Source: Staphylococcus intermedius NCTC 11048
GTDB lineage: Bacteria > Bacillota > Bacilli > Staphylococcales > Staphylococcaceae
Reading direction: 5' to 3'
DNA: 64,000 bases
NCBI RefSeq assembly: GCF_002902385.1
Contig: NZ_PPQH01000052.1
Coordinates: 1-64,000, forward strand
A program made the translations under genes and the position numbers. Below the pieces are notes generated by a model, which had not been told where the DNA came from, ran no database searches, and saw only the letters and a program-made list of their open reading frames with translations. The stretch's first letter is position 1. Each line of letters begins with the position of its first letter. Shown piece by piece: positions 44,683-59,586 of the stretch.

Positions 44683-45066
44683 TTAACGTCTATGCGTGTC
44701 ATCTGAACTCTCATAACGTGTATAAGATGCTTTTAGATAAACAGGTGTTACAAATAAAACAATCAATAGGAAAATTAATAACACAAACATAATCCAATGC
44801 AAGATCATCCCAACGAAAGGAATCACCGCAAGTGCACTCGCAATGATGCCACCAGCTGGTATTAACAACATGGGGCGTATCGTATTTTGACGATCGAATA
44901 TAAAAATAAGCACCATGACTAAATAGATAAACGCATTAAAGGCTAGCGGTTGCCATCCTAATGCGAGAACATACCAGCCACCTAAAAATGGGAAACCCGC
45001 AATGAACTCAGATACAAGCGCGATGATAGATAAAATCATCAATGCGGTTTTAGCATTTCTTGTCAA
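44683..45066 (-). CDS. Four-helix membrane protein of unknown function
   Basis: A 127-residue protein with four hydrophobic helices (about 7-22, 31-56, 64-82, 86-107) and a polar tail (YTRYESSDDTHRR). The frame opens at TTG 45075, which overlaps the AAGGAG ribosome site; TTG 45066 is correctly spaced, giving MTRNAK. It is divergent from the ribosomal cluster. No family recognised. Confidence 0.62.
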   Translation of the reverse strand: MTRNAKTALMILSIIALVSEFIAGFPFLGGWYVLALGWQPLAFNAFIYLVMVLIFIFDRQNTIRPMLLIPAGGIIASALAVIPFVGMILHWIMFVLLIFLLIVLFVTPVYLKASYTRYESSDDTHRR

Positions 45067-45075
45067 AGTAAACAA

Positions 45076-45372
45076 CTCCTTAGTAATAGAAACAAGCGAC
45101 GATCATACATCGATTGTTGTCATATAATGAAAGTAACTCATCCTTCATATAAATGATAAAACGGAAATCTTATGTGTTACGTGGACACAGATGTCTTTGT
45201 AACGTAATTAAATAAAGAAGAATGATTTAACATTATTATAATTGTTTAAATGATAAGAAACAAAAAGTAAGATTTAATTTGAAAAAATCTCACTAAGCTA
45301 TTGAACTTAACACACATATCAAGTAAAATGATGAGGTATGTGAATTAGACATAAAAAACTTTGTAGAAATAG
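45076..45372. other. AT-rich gap upstream of the ribosomal cluster
   Basis: About 300 bp of AT-rich DNA between the leftward membrane-protein gene and the S10 promoter. I see no gene or hairpin. Upstream enhancer-like A/T tracts for the strong S10 promoter are possible but not demonstrable by eye. Confidence 0.4.
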
Positions 45373-45401
45373 TTGCGAAGTTAAAACATTTCATGTATCA
45401 T
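45373..45401 (+). promoter_or_regulatory. Candidate promoter of the S10-spc-alpha ribosomal operon
   Basis: TTGCGA (45373-45378), 17-bp spacer, TATCAT (45396-45401). Transcription would start near 45408, leaving a ~128-nt leader before rpsJ. Confidence 0.5.
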
Positions 45402-45407
45402 GTCTAA

Positions 45408-45844
<437 letters not shown>

Positions 45845-45871
45845 TAGAAAATTTTAGGAGGTGGACTTTCG

Positions 45872-46531
45872 ATGACCAAAGGAATCTTAGGAAGAAAAAT
45901 CGGGATGACTCAAGTGTTCGGTGAGAACGGTGAATTAATCCCAGTTACAGTAGTAGAAGCTAAAGAAAACGTAGTATTACAAAAGAAAACTGTAGAGGTT
46001 GACGGCTACAACGCAATCCAAATCGGTTTTGAAAACAAAGAAGCATACAAAAAAGGTAGAAAAACTAATAAATATGCGACTAAAGCAGCTGAAGGTCACG
46101 CTAAAAAAGCTGACGCAGCACCTAAGCGCTTCATTCGTGAATTCAGAAACGTTAATGTTGATGAATACGAAGTAGGTCAAGAAGTCTCAGTAGATACATT
46201 TGAAGTTGGCGACATTATTGACGTAACAGGAACTTCAAAAGGTAAAGGTTTCCAAGGTGCAATCAAACGTCATAACCAATCACGTGGACCTATGTCACAC
46301 GGTTCTCATTTCCACAGAGCACCAGGTTCAATCGGGATGGCATCAGATGCATCACGCGTATTTAAAGGACAAAAGTTACCAGGCCGTATGGGCGGTAACA
46401 CAGTAACTGTTCAAAACTTAGAAGTTGTTCAAGTTGATACGGAAAACAACGTTATTTTAGTAAAAGGTAATGTACCTGGACCTAAAAAAGGTTTTGTACA
46501 AATCCAATCAGCAATCAAAGCTAACAAATAA
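45872..46531 (+). CDS. rplC: 50S ribosomal protein L3
   Basis: 219 residues, full length; ends of the extended loop near [22 protein letters not shown] reach the peptidyl-transferase centre, where mutations can give oxazolidinone or pleuromutilin resistance. The loop here looks standard. AGGAGGTGG precedes ATG 45872; 27 bp after rpsJ. Confidence 0.98.
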   Translation: MTKGILGRKIGMTQVFGENGELIPVTVVEAKENVVLQKKTVEVDGYNAIQIGFENKEAYKKGRKTNKYATKAAEGHAKKADAAPKRFIREFRNVNVDEYEVGQEVSVDTFEVGDIIDVTGTSKGKGFQGAIKRHNQSRGPMSHGSHFHRAPGSIGMASDASRVFKGQKLPGRMGGNTVTVQNLEVVQVDTENNVILVKGNVPGPKKGFVQIQSAIKANK

Positions 46532-46557
46532 ATAGTAGCGAAAGGAGGAAATGCATA

Positions 46558-47181
46558 ATGGCAAATTATGATGTATATAAAGTTGATGGTTCAAAAGCTG
46601 GTACAGTAGAATTAAGCGATTCAGTATTCGCTATCGAACCAAATAATAGTGTATTATTCGAAGCAATTAACTTACAACGTGCTTCATTACGCCAAGGTAC
46701 ACATGCGGTCAAAAACCGTTCAGCTGTTCGTGGCGGTGGACGTAAACCATGGAGACAAAAAGGTACAGGACGTGCGCGTCAAGGTACAATCCGTGCACCA
46801 CAATGGCGTGGTGGTGGTATCGTATTCGGACCAACACCAAGAAGCTATGGCTACAAAATGCCTAAGAAAATGCGTCGTTTAGCATTACGCTCAGCACTTT
46901 CTTACAAAGTACAAGAAAATGAATTCAAAATTGTTGATAGCTTTAACTTAGAAGCACCAAAAACAAAAGAATTCAAAACAGCTTTAACAAACTTAGAATT
47001 ACCTAAAAAAGTTTTAGTTGTGACAGTTGGAGAAGATGTGAATGTTGAGTTATCAGCACGTAACATCCCAGGTGTAACGATTACAACACCAGAAGGGTTA
47101 AACGTATTAGAGTTAACTCATGCTGACAGCGTATTAATCACTCAAGAAGCAGCTAAAAAAGTTGAGGAGGTGCTCGGATAA
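46558..47181 (+). CDS. rplD: 50S ribosomal protein L4
   Basis: 207 residues, full length. The exit-tunnel loop contains the conserved [20 protein letters not shown] (about 63-82), the macrolide-resistance hot spot, with no insertion. AAAGGAGG precedes ATG 46558. Its stop overlaps the start of rplW by one base. Confidence 0.98.
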   Translation: MANYDVYKVDGSKAGTVELSDSVFAIEPNNSVLFEAINLQRASLRQGTHAVKNRSAVRGGGRKPWRQKGTGRARQGTIRAPQWRGGGIVFGPTPRSYGYKMPKKMRRLALRSALSYKVQENEFKIVDSFNLEAPKTKEFKTALTNLELPKKVLVVTVGEDVNVELSARNIPGVTITTPEGLNVLELTHADSVLITQEAAKKVEEVLG

Positions 47182-47456
47182 TGGAAGCTAGAGACATTCT
47201 AAAGCGCCCCGTAATCACTGAGAAATCATCTGCAGCTATGGCTGAAGATAAATACACTTTTGATGTAGACGTACGTGCTAACAAAACAGAAGTGAAAAAA
47301 GCAGTAGAAGAAATCTTTGAAGTAAAAGTTGCTAACGTTAACATTATCAACTACAAACCAAAGAAAAAACGTATGGCCCGTTACCAAGGCTATACAAACA
47401 AACGTCGTAAAGCGATTGTGACATTAAAAGAAGGTCAAATCGACTTATTTAACTAA
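47181..47456 (+). CDS. rplW: 50S ribosomal protein L23
   Basis: 91 residues; lies at the tunnel exit and docks trigger factor, SRP and SecYEG. Starts with [15 protein letters not shown], the family start. GAGGTGC in the end of rplD serves as ribosome site; the genes share one base (TAATG). Confidence 0.98.
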   Translation: MEARDILKRPVITEKSSAAMAEDKYTFDVDVRANKTEVKKAVEEIFEVKVANVNIINYKPKKKRMARYQGYTNKRRKAIVTLKEGQIDLFN

Positions 47457-47487
47457 AAATCAAATACCAATAAGGAGGTAAGCGACA

Positions 47488-48321
47488 ATGGCTCTAAAAC
47501 ATTACAAGCCAATTACAAATGGTCGTCGTAATATGACTACATTAGATTTTGCTGAGATCACAAAATCTGAGCCTGAAAAGTCATTATTACAACCGCTACC
47601 GAAAAAAGCGGGTCGTAATAACCAAGGTAAATTGACTGTACGTCATCATGGTGGCGGACACAAACGTCAATACCGTGTTATTGATTTCAAACGTAATAAA
47701 GATGGAATTCCAGGTAAAGTGGATTCTATCCAATATGATCCAAACAGATCAGCAAACATTGCTTTAATCGTATATGCAGATGGTGAAAAACGTTACATCA
47801 TCGCACCTAAAGGCTTAGAAGTAGGTCAAATCATTGAAAGTGGTTCTGAAGCTGACATTAAAGTCGGGAATGCACTTCCATTAAAAGACATTCCTGTAGG
47901 TTCAGTAATTCATAACATTGAATTGAAACCAGGTCGTGGCGGACAACTTGCACGTTCAGCAGGTGCTAGCGCGCAAGTATTAGGTAAAGAAGGTAAATAT
48001 GTACTTGTAAGACTTCGTTCTGGTGAAGTACGTATGATTCTTTCAACTTGCCGTGCTACTATTGGTCAAGTTGGTAACTTACAACACGAACTTGTTAACG
48101 TTGGTAAAGCGGGTAAATCTAGATGGTTAGGTAAACGCCCAACAGTACGTGGTTCTGTAATGAACCCTAATGATCACCCACACGGTGGTGGTGAAGGTCG
48201 TGCCCCAATCGGACGTCCATCTCCAATGTCACCATGGGGTAAACCAACGCTTGGTAAGAAAACTCGTCGTGGTAAAAAACGTTCAGATAAACTTATCGTA
48301 CGTGGACGCAAGAGAAAATAA
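47488..48321 (+). CDS. rplB: 50S ribosomal protein L2
   Basis: 277 residues, full length, with the conserved C-terminal [21 protein letters not shown] segment whose histidine lies near the peptidyl-transferase centre. AAGGAGG precedes ATG 47488. Confidence 0.98.
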   Translation: MALKHYKPITNGRRNMTTLDFAEITKSEPEKSLLQPLPKKAGRNNQGKLTVRHHGGGHKRQYRVIDFKRNKDGIPGKVDSIQYDPNRSANIALIVYADGEKRYIIAPKGLEVGQIIESGSEADIKVGNALPLKDIPVGSVIHNIELKPGRGGQLARSAGASAQVLGKEGKYVLVRLRSGEVRMILSTCRATIGQVGNLQHELVNVGKAGKSRWLGKRPTVRGSVMNPNDHPHGGGEGRAPIGRPSPMSPWGKPTLGKKTRRGKKRSDKLIVRGRKRK

Positions 48322-48385
48322 AAATAGCTTATTTGGGTGTGCGGCGTAATCGCTGCACGCACATAATAAGAAAGGAGGCGCCAAT

Positions 48386-48664
48386 ATGGCTCGTAGTATT
48401 AAAAAGGGACCTTTCGTCGATGATCACTTAATGAAAAAGGTTGAGGCTCAAGGCGATAGCGAGAAAAAGCAAGTAATTAAAACATGGTCACGTCGTTCAA
48501 CGATTTTCCCAAACTTTATTGGACACACATTCGCAGTATACGACGGACGTAAACATGTACCTGTATATGTAACTGAAGATATGGTTGGACACAAATTAGG
48601 TGAATTTGCTCCAACACGTACATTCAAAGGACATGCTGCAGACGACAAGAAAACAAGAAGATAA
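48386..48664 (+). CDS. rpsS: 30S ribosomal protein S19
   Basis: 92 residues, full length, starting [14 protein letters not shown]. Head protein contacting S13 and the A-site finger. AAAGGAGG precedes ATG 48386, which lies 64 bp after rplB, a longer gap than elsewhere in the cluster; a small hairpin (GTGCGGCG with CGCTGCAC, around 48338-48359) lies in it. Confidence 0.98.
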   Translation: MARSIKKGPFVDDHLMKKVEAQGDSEKKQVIKTWSRRSTIFPNFIGHTFAVYDGRKHVPVYVTEDMVGHKLGEFAPTRTFKGHAADDKKTRR

Positions 48665-48697
48665 TACCATTTCTAGTAAGTAGAGGAGGAAATACGA

Positions 48698-49051
48698 ATG
48701 GAAGCAAAAGCGGTTGCTAGAACTATCAGAATCGCACCTCGTAAAGTTCGATTAGTATTGGATCTCATTCGAGGTAAAGACGTAAGAGAAGCAGTAGCTA
48801 TTTTGAAATTAACAAATAAAGCTTCTTCTCCAGTAGTAGAAAAATTATTAATGTCCGCTTTAGCTAATGCAGAGCACAACTATGGTATGAACACTGATCA
48901 ATTAGTTGTTAAAGAAGCATATGCTAACGAAGGACCAACATTAAAACGTTTCCGTCCACGTGCACAAGGACGTGCAAGCGCAATTAACAAAAGAACAAGT
49001 CATATCACTATCGTAGTAAGTGATGGACAAGAGGAAGCTCAAGAAGCTTAA
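48698..49051 (+). CDS. rplV: 50S ribosomal protein L22
   Basis: 117 residues, full length. The beta-hairpin that lines the exit tunnel ([21 protein letters not shown], about 84-104) is normal, without the duplications seen in macrolide-resistant strains. AGAGGAGG precedes ATG 48698. Confidence 0.98.
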   Translation: MEAKAVARTIRIAPRKVRLVLDLIRGKDVREAVAILKLTNKASSPVVEKLLMSALANAEHNYGMNTDQLVVKEAYANEGPTLKRFRPRAQGRASAINKRTSHITIVVSDGQEEAQEA

Positions 49052-49074
49052 TCAAATTTTAAGGAGGGAATACC

Positions 49075-49728
49075 GTGGGTCAAAAAATTAATCCAATCGG
49101 ACTTCGTGTTGGTGTCATCCGTGACTGGGACGCGAAATGGTATGCTGAAAAAGACTTCGCATCACTTTTACATGAAGACTTAAAAATTCGTAAATTTATT
49201 GATAAAGCATTGAAAGACGCATCAGTATCTCACGTTGAGATTGAGCGTGCTGCTAACCGCATCAACATTGCTATTCACACTGGTAAACCAGGTATGGTAA
49301 TTGGTAAAGGCGGTTCAGAAATCGAAAAACTTCGTAACAAATTAAATCAACTTACTGACAAAAAAGTTCACATTAACGTAGTTGAAATTAAGAAAGTTGA
49401 TCTTGATGCACGTTTAGTTGCTGAAAACATTGCACGTCAATTAGAAAACCGTGCTTCATTCCGTCGTGTTCAAAAACAAGCGATCGGTAGAGCAATGAAA
49501 TTAGGTGCTAAAGGTATCAAAACACAAGTTTCAGGTCGTTTAGGCGGTGCAGACATCGCGCGTGCTGAACAATATTCAGAAGGAACTGTACCACTTCATA
49601 CTTTACGTGCAGACATCGATTATGCACATGCAGAAGCTGACACAACTTATGGTAAGTTAGGTGTTAAAGTATGGATTTATCGTGGTGAAGTTCTTCCTAC
49701 TAAGAAAAATAGTGAAGGAGGAAAATAA
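49075..49728 (+). CDS. rpsC: 30S ribosomal protein S3
   Basis: 217 residues with the KH domain [18 protein letters not shown] (about 69-86). It forms part of the mRNA entry channel. Starts with GTG 49075 (encoding MGQKINPIG) after AAGGAGGG. Confidence 0.98.
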   Translation: MGQKINPIGLRVGVIRDWDAKWYAEKDFASLLHEDLKIRKFIDKALKDASVSHVEIERAANRINIAIHTGKPGMVIGKGGSEIEKLRNKLNQLTDKKVHINVVEIKKVDLDARLVAENIARQLENRASFRRVQKQAIGRAMKLGAKGIKTQVSGRLGGADIARAEQYSEGTVPLHTLRADIDYAHAEADTTYGKLGVKVWIYRGEVLPTKKNSEGGK

Positions 49729-49730
49729 TT

Positions 49731-50165
49731 ATGTTACTACCAAAGCGTGTAAAATATCGTCGTCAACATCGTCCTGATACAAAAGGTCGTTCAAAAGGCG
49801 GTAACTTTGTAACATTCGGTGAGTATGGTATTCAAGCTACTACAACTTCTTGGATTACTTCTCGTCAAATCGAATCAGCTCGTATTGCTATGACACGTTA
49901 CATGAAACGTGGCGGGAAAGTTTGGATTAAAATCTTCCCTCACACACCATACACACAAAAACCTTTAGAAGTACGTATGGGTGCTGGTAAAGGTGCGGTT
50001 GAAGGCTGGATCGCAGTTGTAAAACCAGGCCGTATTTTATTTGAAGTTGCTGGCGTATCTGAAGAAGTTGCGCGTGAAGCATTACGTCTAGCGAGCCACA
50101 AACTTCCAGTTAAAACGAAGTTTGTAAAACGTGAAGAATTGGGTGGTGAAACAAATGAAAGCTAA
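49731..50165 (+). CDS. rplP: 50S ribosomal protein L16
   Basis: 144 residues, full length, starting [14 protein letters not shown]. It sits near the A-site tRNA elbow. GGAGG at the end of rpsC serves as its ribosome site; the 3' end overlaps rpmC by 11 bp. Confidence 0.98.
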   Translation: MLLPKRVKYRRQHRPDTKGRSKGGNFVTFGEYGIQATTTSWITSRQIESARIAMTRYMKRGGKVWIKIFPHTPYTQKPLEVRMGAGKGAVEGWIAVVKPGRILFEVAGVSEEVAREALRLASHKLPVKTKFVKREELGGETNES

Positions 50166-50364
50166 GGAAATTAGAGACTTAACCACTTCAGAAATCGAAG
50201 AGCAAATCAAATCTTCAAAAGAAGAGCTTTTTAACCTACGCTTTCAATTAGCTACAGGTCAATTAGAAGAGACTGCAAGAATCAAGACAGTAAGAAAAAC
50301 AATTGCACGTCTAAAAACTGTTGCACGTGAAAGAGAATTAGAACAAGGTAAAGCAAATCAATAA
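50155..50364 (+). CDS. rpmC: 50S ribosomal protein L29
   Basis: 69 residues, the usual length, starting [17 protein letters not shown]. The frame extends back to 50131 inside rplP, but GGGTGG and ATG 50155 give the family N terminus. Tunnel-exit protein. Confidence 0.97.
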   Translation: MKAKEIRDLTTSEIEEQIKSSKEELFNLRFQLATGQLEETARIKTVRKTIARLKTVARERELEQGKANQ

Positions 50365-50389
50365 TTGATTGAAAGAGGAGGTTACTAAA

Positions 50390-51050
<661 letters not shown>

Positions 51051-51093
51051 TCGATCGAAAATCATAAATAATAAATTCCAAGGAGGTGCCCAC

Positions 51094-51408
51094 ATGCATA
51101 TCAAAAAAGGTGACAACGTAATCGTTATCGCAGGTAAAGACAAAGGTAAAACAGGTAAAGTTGTAGCAACTCAACCTAAAAAAGACCGCGTCGTTGTGGA
51201 AGGTGTGAACATCGTTAAAAAACACCAAAAACCAACTCAAATGAATCCTGAAGGTGGAATCTTAGAAACTGAAGCAGCAATTCATGTTTCTAACGTACAA
51301 ATATTAGACCCTAAAACAAACGAACCTACTCGTGTAGGCTACAAATTTGTTGATGGTAAAAAAGTAAGAATCGCTAAAAAATCAGGCGAAGAAATCAAGT
51401 CTAATTAA
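51094..51408 (+). CDS. rplX: 50S ribosomal protein L24
   Basis: 104 residues, with the KOW motif [18 protein letters not shown] (about 6-23). Assembly initiator of the large subunit. AAGGAGGTG precedes ATG 51094. Confidence 0.98.
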   Translation: MHIKKGDNVIVIAGKDKGKTGKVVATQPKKDRVVVEGVNIVKKHQKPTQMNPEGGILETEAAIHVSNVQILDPKTNEPTRVGYKFVDGKKVRIAKKSGEEIKSN

Positions 51409-51433
51409 TACTTAGTTGAAAGGAGGATCCACT

Positions 51434-51973
51434 TTGAACCGTTTAAAAGAAAAATTCAATTCAGAAGTTACACAAAACTTAGTTAAAAAGTTTAACTACA
51501 ACTCAGTAATGGAAGTACCAAAAATCGATAAAATCGTTGTGAATATGGGTGTTGGTGACGCTGTACAAAACTCTAAAGTGTTAGATAGCGCTGTTGAAGA
51601 GTTAACTGCAATCACTGGTCAAAAACCATTAATTACAAAAGCGAAAAAATCAATTGCGACTTTCCGTTTACGTGAAGGTATGCCAATTGGTGCTAAAGTA
51701 ACATTACGTGGCGAAAGAATGTATGAATTCTTAGATAAATTAATCTCAGTTTCATTACCACGTGTACGTGACTTCCGCGGTGTATCTAAAAATGCATTCG
51801 ACGGTCGCGGTAACTACACATTAGGTGTTAAAGAACAATTAATCTTCCCTGAGATTGACTATGATAAAGTATCAAAAGTACGTGGTATGGATATCGTTAT
51901 CGTTACTACTGCTAACACAGATGAAGAAGCGCGCGAATTATTAACTCAATTCGGTATGCCGTTTCAAAAATAA
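51434..51973 (+). CDS. rplE: 50S ribosomal protein L5
   Basis: 179 residues from TTG 51434, the expected family length ([12 protein letters not shown]). AAAGGAGG at 51419-51426 lies 7 bp upstream; the earlier in-frame start at 51416 overlaps it. Binds 5S rRNA and forms bridge B1b with S13. Confidence 0.96.
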   Translation: MNRLKEKFNSEVTQNLVKKFNYNSVMEVPKIDKIVVNMGVGDAVQNSKVLDSAVEELTAITGQKPLITKAKKSIATFRLREGMPIGAKVTLRGERMYEFLDKLISVSLPRVRDFRGVSKNAFDGRGNYTLGVKEQLIFPEIDYDKVSKVRGMDIVIVTTANTDEEARELLTQFGMPFQK

Positions 51974-51994
51974 TCTCTAAAGGAGGCGAATTAA

Positions 51995-52180
51995 GTGGCT
52001 AAAAAATCAATGGTTGTTAAACAACAACGTAAACAAAAATTCCAAGTCCGTGAATATACACGTTGCGAACGTTGTGGACGTCCACATTCTGTATATCGTA
52101 AATTTAAACTTTGCCGTATTTGTTTCCGTGAATTAGCTTACAAAGGTCAAATTCCTGGCGTACGTAAAGCTAGCTGGTAA
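51995..52180 (+). CDS. rpsN: 30S ribosomal protein S14, zinc-binding (type Z)
   Basis: 61 residues with the zinc ligands Cys24, Cys27, Cys40 and Cys43, so it is the C+ (zinc) form encoded in the main cluster. Start GTG 51995 after AAAGGAGG. A zinc-free S14 paralogue is expected elsewhere in staphylococcal genomes but is not in this window. Confidence 0.97.
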   Translation: MAKKSMVVKQQRKQKFQVREYTRCERCGRPHSVYRKFKLCRICFRELAYKGQIPGVRKASW

Positions 52181-52210
52181 AAATTTAACTCTTGAAAGGA
52201 GGCAACAACT

Positions 52211-52609
52211 ATGACATTGTCAGATCCAATTGCAGATATGCTTACTCGTGTAAGAAACGCAAACATGGTGCGTCACGAAAAATTAGAATTACCTGCATCA
52301 AACATTAAAAAAGAAATTGCTGAAATCCTTAAAAATGAAGGTTTCATCAAAAATGTAGAATATATCGAAGATGATAAACAAGGTGTTATCCGTTTATTCT
52401 TAAAATATGGTTCAAATAACGAACGTGTTATTACTGGTCTTAAACGTATTTCAAAACCTGGTTTACGTGTTTATGCTAAAGCAAGCGAAATGCCTAAAGT
52501 ATTAAATGGTTTAGGTATTGCATTAGTTTCAACTTCTGAAGGTGTAATCACTGATAAAGAAGCTAGAAAACGTAACGTAGGCGGAGAAGTATTAGCTTAC
52601 ATTTGGTAA
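52211..52609 (+). CDS. rpsH: 30S ribosomal protein S8
   Basis: 132 residues, full length, with the RNA-binding C-terminal [22 protein letters not shown]8 is the autogenous repressor of the spc operon in E. coli. AAAGGAGG precedes ATG 52211. Confidence 0.98.
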   Translation: MTLSDPIADMLTRVRNANMVRHEKLELPASNIKKEIAEILKNEGFIKNVEYIEDDKQGVIRLFLKYGSNNERVITGLKRISKPGLRVYAKASEMPKVLNGLGIALVSTSEGVITDKEARKRNVGGEVLAYIW

Positions 52610-52637
52610 TATTAAATAAATAAGGAGGTGCCAGAAC

Positions 52638-53174
52638 ATGAGCCGTGTTGGTAAAAAAATTATCGAAATCCCTAGCGATGTAACTGTAACGATCGAAGGT
52701 AATACAGTTTCAGTTAAAGGGTCTAAAGGTGAATTATCACAAACTTTAAATGAAGAAATGACTTACAAACAAGATGAAAACACACTTGAAGTTGTTAGAC
52801 CATCAGATTCTAAAGAACATAGAACAATTCATGGTACAACTCGTGCGTTAATCAATAACATGGTACAAGGTGTATCTAAAGGATACGAAAAAACACTTGA
52901 ACTTATCGGTGTTGGTTACCGTGCACAAGTACAAGGTAGCAAACTTGTATTAAACGTAGGTTACTCTCATCCAGTTGAATTTGAAGCTGCTGAAGGAATC
53001 ACTTTCTCAGTAGAAAAAAATACGACAGTTAAAGTTGAAGGAATCGACAAAGAATTAGTAGGTGCAACAGCATCAAAAATTCGTGACGTTCGTCCTCCAG
53101 AGCCTTATAAAGGTAAAGGTATTCGTTACCAAGGTGAATATGTACGTCGTAAAGAAGGTAAAACTGGTAAATAA
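52638..53174 (+). CDS. rplF: 50S ribosomal protein L6
   Basis: 178 residues with two repeated domains and the C-terminal [13 protein letters not shown] signature (about 151-163). Located near the factor-binding stalk. AAGGAGGTG precedes ATG 52638. Confidence 0.98.
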   Translation: MSRVGKKIIEIPSDVTVTIEGNTVSVKGSKGELSQTLNEEMTYKQDENTLEVVRPSDSKEHRTIHGTTRALINNMVQGVSKGYEKTLELIGVGYRAQVQGSKLVLNVGYSHPVEFEAAEGITFSVEKNTTVKVEGIDKELVGATASKIRDVRPPEPYKGKGIRYQGEYVRRKEGKTGK

Positions 53175-53205
53175 TAAATCACTCTAATAAGAAAGGAGTA
53201 TTGAC

Positions 53206-53565
53206 ATGATCAGCAAAATTGATAAAAATAAAGTACGTTTAAAAAGACATGCACGTGTTCGTACGAAATTGTCAGGTACTAGCGAGAAGCCACGTCTAAA
53301 CGTATATCGTTCAAACAAACACATTTATGCACAAATCATCGATGATACTAAAGGCGTTACTTTAGTTCAAGCTTCAACTAAAGATAGCGATGTAGATACA
53401 TCTGCAACAAAAGTTGAAATGGCTTCTAAAGTCGGTGAAGTGATTGCTAAAAAAGCAAATGAAAAAGGCATCGAAGCAGTTGTATTCGATCGTGGAGGAT
53501 ACTTATTCCACGGACGTGTGAAAGCATTAGCAGATGCAGCTCGCGAAAATGGACTTCAATTTTAA
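53206..53565 (+). CDS. rplR: 50S ribosomal protein L18
   Basis: 119 residues, full length; 5S rRNA-binding protein with [22 protein letters not shown] core and the [20 protein letters not shown] end. AAAGGAG precedes ATG 53206. Confidence 0.98.
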   Translation: MISKIDKNKVRLKRHARVRTKLSGTSEKPRLNVYRSNKHIYAQIIDDTKGVTLVQASTKDSDVDTSATKVEMASKVGEVIAKKANEKGIEAVVFDRGGYLFHGRVKALADAARENGLQF

Positions 53566-53587
53566 TCTAAAAGGAGGGACAATATAA

Positions 53588-54088
53588 ATGGCTCGTAGAG
53601 AAGAAGAAGTTAAAGAATTTGAAGAACGCGTTGTTACGATTAACCGTGTTGCTAAAGTTGTAAAAGGTGGACGTCGTTTCCGTTTCACTGCACTTGTAGT
53701 AGTAGGTGACAAAAATGGTCGCGTTGGTTTCGGTACTGGTAAAGCACAAGAGGTACCTGAAGCAATCAAAAAAGCAGTAGAAGCTGCGAAAAAAGATTTA
53801 ATTACTGTTACTCGTGTTGACGGTACTACACCACACACAATCACTGGACGTTTCGGTTCAGGTAGTGTTTTAATGAAACCAGCAGCTCCTGGTACTGGTG
53901 TTATCGCAGGTGGACCAGTTCGTGCCGTATTAGAGCTTGCAGGTATCACTGATATCTTAAGTAAATCATTAGGTTCAAACACACCAATTAACATGGTTCG
54001 TGCGACTATGAATGGTTTGAAAAACTTAAAAAATGCTGAAGATGTTGCGCGTTTACGCGGCAAAACAGTAGAAGAATTATACAATTAA
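53588..54088 (+). CDS. rpsE: 30S ribosomal protein S5
   Basis: 166 residues, with the double-stranded-RNA-like N-terminal domain ([21 protein letters not shown], about 20-40) where spectinomycin-resistance changes occur; that loop is normal here. AAAGGAGGG precedes ATG 53588. A 185-codon frame on the opposite strand is a coding shadow. Confidence 0.98.
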   Translation: MARREEEVKEFEERVVTINRVAKVVKGGRRFRFTALVVVGDKNGRVGFGTGKAQEVPEAIKKAVEAAKKDLITVTRVDGTTPHTITGRFGSGSVLMKPAAPGTGVIAGGPVRAVLELAGITDILSKSLGSNTPINMVRATMNGLKNLKNAEDVARLRGKTVEELYN

Positions 54089-54104
54089 GGAGGGAAACAG
54101 ATAA

Positions 54105-54284
54105 ATGGCTAAATTACAAATCACCCTCACTAAAAGCGTTATTGGGCGTCCAGAAACACAACGTAAAACAGTTAAAGCACTTGGTCTAGGCAAGATCAAT
54201 TCTTCTGTTACAGTTGAAGACAACGCAGCAATTCGTGGACAAATTAACAAAGTAAGTCACTTAGTATCAGTAGAAGAAAAATAA
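54105..54284 (+). CDS. rpmD: 50S ribosomal protein L30
   Basis: 59 residues starting [20 protein letters not shown] and ending in [16 protein letters not shown] at 54087-54094 precedes ATG 54105. Small protein between rpsE and rplO, in the standard spc order. Confidence 0.96.
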   Translation: MAKLQITLTKSVIGRPETQRKTVKALGLGKINSSVTVEDNAAIRGQINKVSHLVSVEEK

Positions 54285-54300
54285 TTAAGGAGGTGCCAAA

Positions 54301-54740
54301 ATGAAATTACATGAATTAAAACCATCAGAAGGATCACGTAAATTACGTAACCGTGTCGGCCGTGGTGCAGGTACTGGTAACGGTAAAACAAGTGGTCGTG
54401 GTCAAAAAGGTCAAAAAGCACGTTCAGGTGGTGGCGTAAGACCAGGTTTCGAAGGTGGTCAATTACCATTATTCCGCCGTATTCCAAAACGTGGTTTCAC
54501 AAACATCAACCGTAAAGAATACGCTATCGTTAACTTGGACCAACTTAATCAATTTGAAGATGGTACTGAGGTAACACCTGAGTTATTAATCGAAACAGGC
54601 GTAGTTAAAAATGAAAAAGCTGGCATTAAAGTTTTAGGTAATGGTTCATTAGAAAAGAAATTAACTGTTAAAGCACACAAATTCTCAGCTTCAGCTAAAG
54701 CCGCTATTGAAGCGAAAGGCGGAGCACAAGAGGTGATCTA

Positions 54741-54741
<1 letters not shown>
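54301..54741 (+). CDS. rplO: 50S ribosomal protein L15
   Basis: 146 residues with the Gly/Arg-rich N terminus ([20 protein letters not shown], about 20-39) that threads into 23S rRNA. AAGGAGGTG precedes ATG 54301. Its stop shares one base with the secY start. Confidence 0.98.
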
Positions 54742-56704
<1,963 letters not shown>

Positions 56705-56870
56705 CGGCTTGGTGAAATCATTTGAATCAGTCGTTAACTTTGAAGGCATAAATTGATTTTTTATGGTGACAAGGCTTTATAGCGATTGTGTTAAAGTGAG
56801 TATAACTAAAGTAGACCGTTCATGAATAAATATTCTATATCCTTACAACAAAAGGGAGGCGTTATTCCAA

Positions 56871-57234
<364 letters not shown>

Positions 57235-57257
57235 TTAAAAGAGAGGTGTAAATTATA

Positions 57258-57623
57258 ATGGCACGTATTGCAGGAATTGATATCCCACGTGATAAACGCG
57301 TAGTAATCTCATTAACTTATATCTACGGTATCGGTAAAACATCAGCACAAAAGATCCTTTCAGAAGCAAACGTTTCAGAAGACACACGTGTTAAAGACCT
57401 TACTGACGATGAGTTAGGTCGTATTCGTGAAGTTGTAGACGGTTATAAAGTCGAAGGTGACTTACGTCGTGAAACAAACTTAAACATCAAACGTTTGATG
57501 GAAATCTCATCTTACCGTGGTATCCGTCACCGTCGTGGATTGCCGGTTAACGGTCAAAAAACTAAAAACAACGCTCGTACGCGTAAAGGCCCAGTTAAAA
57601 CTGTAGCTAACAAGAAAAAATAA
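57258..57623 (+). CDS. rpsM: 30S ribosomal protein S13
   Basis: 121 residues, full length, starting [21 protein letters not shown]-terminal basic tail reaches the P-site tRNA. GAGAGGTG precedes ATG 57258. Confidence 0.98.
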   Translation: MARIAGIDIPRDKRVVISLTYIYGIGKTSAQKILSEANVSEDTRVKDLTDDELGRIREVVDGYKVEGDLRRETNLNIKRLMEISSYRGIRHRRGLPVNGQKTKNNARTRKGPVKTVANKKK

Positions 57624-57647
57624 TAGGTAAAGGAGGCAAATTATACT

Positions 57648-58037
57648 ATGGCACGTAAACAAGTATCACGTAAACGTAGAGTGAAAAAGAATATTGAAAA
57701 CGGTGTGGCTCATATCCGTTCAACATTCAATAATACAATCGTAACAATCACAGATGAATTCGGTAATGCTTTATCATGGTCATCTGCAGGTGCGCTTGGT
57801 TTTAAAGGTTCTAAAAAATCTACACCATTCGCAGCTCAAATGGCTTCTGAAACAGCTTCAAAAGCAGCGATGGAGCATGGTTTAAAATCAGTTGAAGTAA
57901 CTGTAAAAGGCCCTGGCCCAGGTCGTGAGTCAGCGATCCGTGCGTTACAATCAGCAGGTTTAGAAGTAACAGCGATTAAAGACGTTACTCCAGTTCCACA
58001 TAATGGTTGCCGTCCACCAAAACGTCGTCGCGTATAA
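57648..58037 (+). CDS. rpsK: 30S ribosomal protein S11
   Basis: 129 residues, full length, with [15 protein letters not shown] and the C-terminal [18 protein letters not shown]. Platform protein. AAAGGAGG precedes ATG 57648. Confidence 0.98.
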   Translation: MARKQVSRKRRVKKNIENGVAHIRSTFNNTIVTITDEFGNALSWSSAGALGFKGSKKSTPFAAQMASETASKAAMEHGLKSVEVTVKGPGPGRESAIRALQSAGLEVTAIKDVTPVPHNGCRPPKRRRV

Positions 58038-58112
58038 TTAAATTTTTGTTTTGTCACAAATCACTTGAATTTAAAGTTTATGCAAGTCGACGTACTTAAG
58101 GAGGATATGTAA

Positions 58113-59057
58113 ATGATTGAAATTGAGAAACCTAGAATTGAGACAATTGAAGTTAGTGATGATGCTAAATTCGGTAAGTTCGTTGTTGAACCATTAGAGC
58201 GTGGTTATGGTACTACACTAGGAAACTCCTTACGTCGTATCCTACTATCATCATTACCAGGTGCGGCTGTGAAGTATATCGAAATTGAAGGTGTGTTACA
58301 CGAATTCTCAGCAATTGATCATGTCGTTGAAGACGTTTCTACAATTGTGATGAATATTAAAAAGTTAGCACTTAAGATTTATTCTGAAGAGGATAAAACA
58401 CTTGAAATCGATATTAAAGAAGAAGGCGAAGTCACTGCAAAAGATATCATGCATGACAGTGATGTTGAAATTTTGAACCCTGACCTTAAAATTGCGACAG
58501 TGTCTAAAGGTGGTCACCTTAAGTTACGTTTAGTTGCGAATACAGGACGTGGGTATGCATTAGCTGATCAAAATAACTCAAGTGATCTTCCAATTGGTGT
58601 GATTCCAGTAGATTCATTATACTCTCCAGTAGAGCGTGTGAATTATACAGTTGAAAACACGCGTGTGGGACAAAGTTCTGACTTCGATAAATTGACATTA
58701 GACGTATGGACTGATGGTTCAATTACACCGCAAGAGTCAGTATCTTTAGCTGCTAAAATTATGACTGAGCATTTAAACATCTTTGTTGGTTTAACTGATG
58801 AAGCAAAAAATGCAGAAATCATGATTGAAAAAGAAGAAGATCAAAAAGAAAAAGTATTAGAAATGTCTATTGAAGAATTAGACTTATCTGTACGTTCATA
58901 CAACTGTCTTAAACGTGCGGGTATTAACTCAGTACAAGAACTCGCTGACAAATCAGAGGCTGATATGATGAAAGTTCGTAACTTAGGTCGTAAGTCTCTT
59001 GAAGAAGTGAAATACAAATTAGAAGACTTAGGTTTAGGTCTAAGAAAAGAAGATTGA
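58113..59057 (+). CDS. rpoA: RNA polymerase alpha subunit
   Basis: 314 residues. The N-terminal dimerisation domain includes [23 protein letters not shown]; the C-terminal domain (about 245-314) has the DNA/activator-binding helices with [33 protein letters not shown] precedes ATG 58113. It ends 16 bp before rplQ. Confidence 0.98.
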   Translation: MIEIEKPRIETIEVSDDAKFGKFVVEPLERGYGTTLGNSLRRILLSSLPGAAVKYIEIEGVLHEFSAIDHVVEDVSTIVMNIKKLALKIYSEEDKTLEIDIKEEGEVTAKDIMHDSDVEILNPDLKIATVSKGGHLKLRLVANTGRGYALADQNNSSDLPIGVIPVDSLYSPVERVNYTVENTRVGQSSDFDKLTLDVWTDGSITPQESVSLAAKIMTEHLNIFVGLTDEAKNAEIMIEKEEDQKEKVLEMSIEELDLSVRSYNCLKRAGINSVQELADKSEADMMKVRNLGRKSLEEVKYKLEDLGLGLRKED

Positions 59058-59073
59058 TAAAGGAGGTTAACTC

Positions 59074-59442
59074 ATGGGTTACAGAAAATTAGGTCGTACT
59101 TCAGATCAACGTAAAGCAATGTTACGTGATTTAGCAACATCATTAATCGTTAACGAACGCATCGAAACGACTGAAGCACGTGCGAAAGAACTTCGTAGCG
59201 TAGTTGAAAAATTAATCACTTTAGGTAAAAAAGGTGACTTAGCTTCTCGTCGTCATGCTGCTAAAACATTACGCAACGTTCAAATCTTAAATGAAGATGA
59301 AACGACTCAAACTGCACTTCAAAAATTATTCGGTGAAATCGCTGAACGTTATCAAGAGCGTCAAGGTGGTTACACTCGTATTCTTAAAGTTGCTCCACGT
59401 CAAGGCGATGGCGCATTAAAAGTAATCATTGAATTAGTATAA
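59074..59442 (+). CDS. rplQ: 50S ribosomal protein L17
   Basis: 122 residues starting [23 protein letters not shown]. Last gene of the S10-spc-alpha cluster, followed by two terminator-like hairpins. AAAGGAGG precedes ATG 59074. Confidence 0.98.
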   Translation: MGYRKLGRTSDQRKAMLRDLATSLIVNERIETTEARAKELRSVVEKLITLGKKGDLASRRHAAKTLRNVQILNEDETTQTALQKLFGEIAERYQERQGGYTRILKVAPRQGDGALKVIIELV

Positions 59443-59520
59443 TTGATACACACTACTACATGAAAGCAAATGAGTGCAACGATAATGTTTGCCACATACA
59501 AATATTGTCTAGCTCAGAGT

Positions 59521-59586
59521 ACCCCATCTAACTTAATATTGACGACAAAGCGTGAACTCAATTCAGATGGGGTGCGCGCTTTTTTA
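59521..59586 (+). terminator. First hairpin region after the ribosomal cluster
   Basis: ACCCCATCT (59521-59529) pairs with AGATGGGGT (59565-59573); an alternative AAAGCG...CGCTTT pairing ends directly in T6. Either fold can terminate the rplQ transcript. Confidence 0.65.

Noticed and set aside
53527..54084. 185-codon frame antisense to rpsE
   Set aside because: Shadow of a highly conserved ribosomal gene; no ribosome site and a codon-biased origin.
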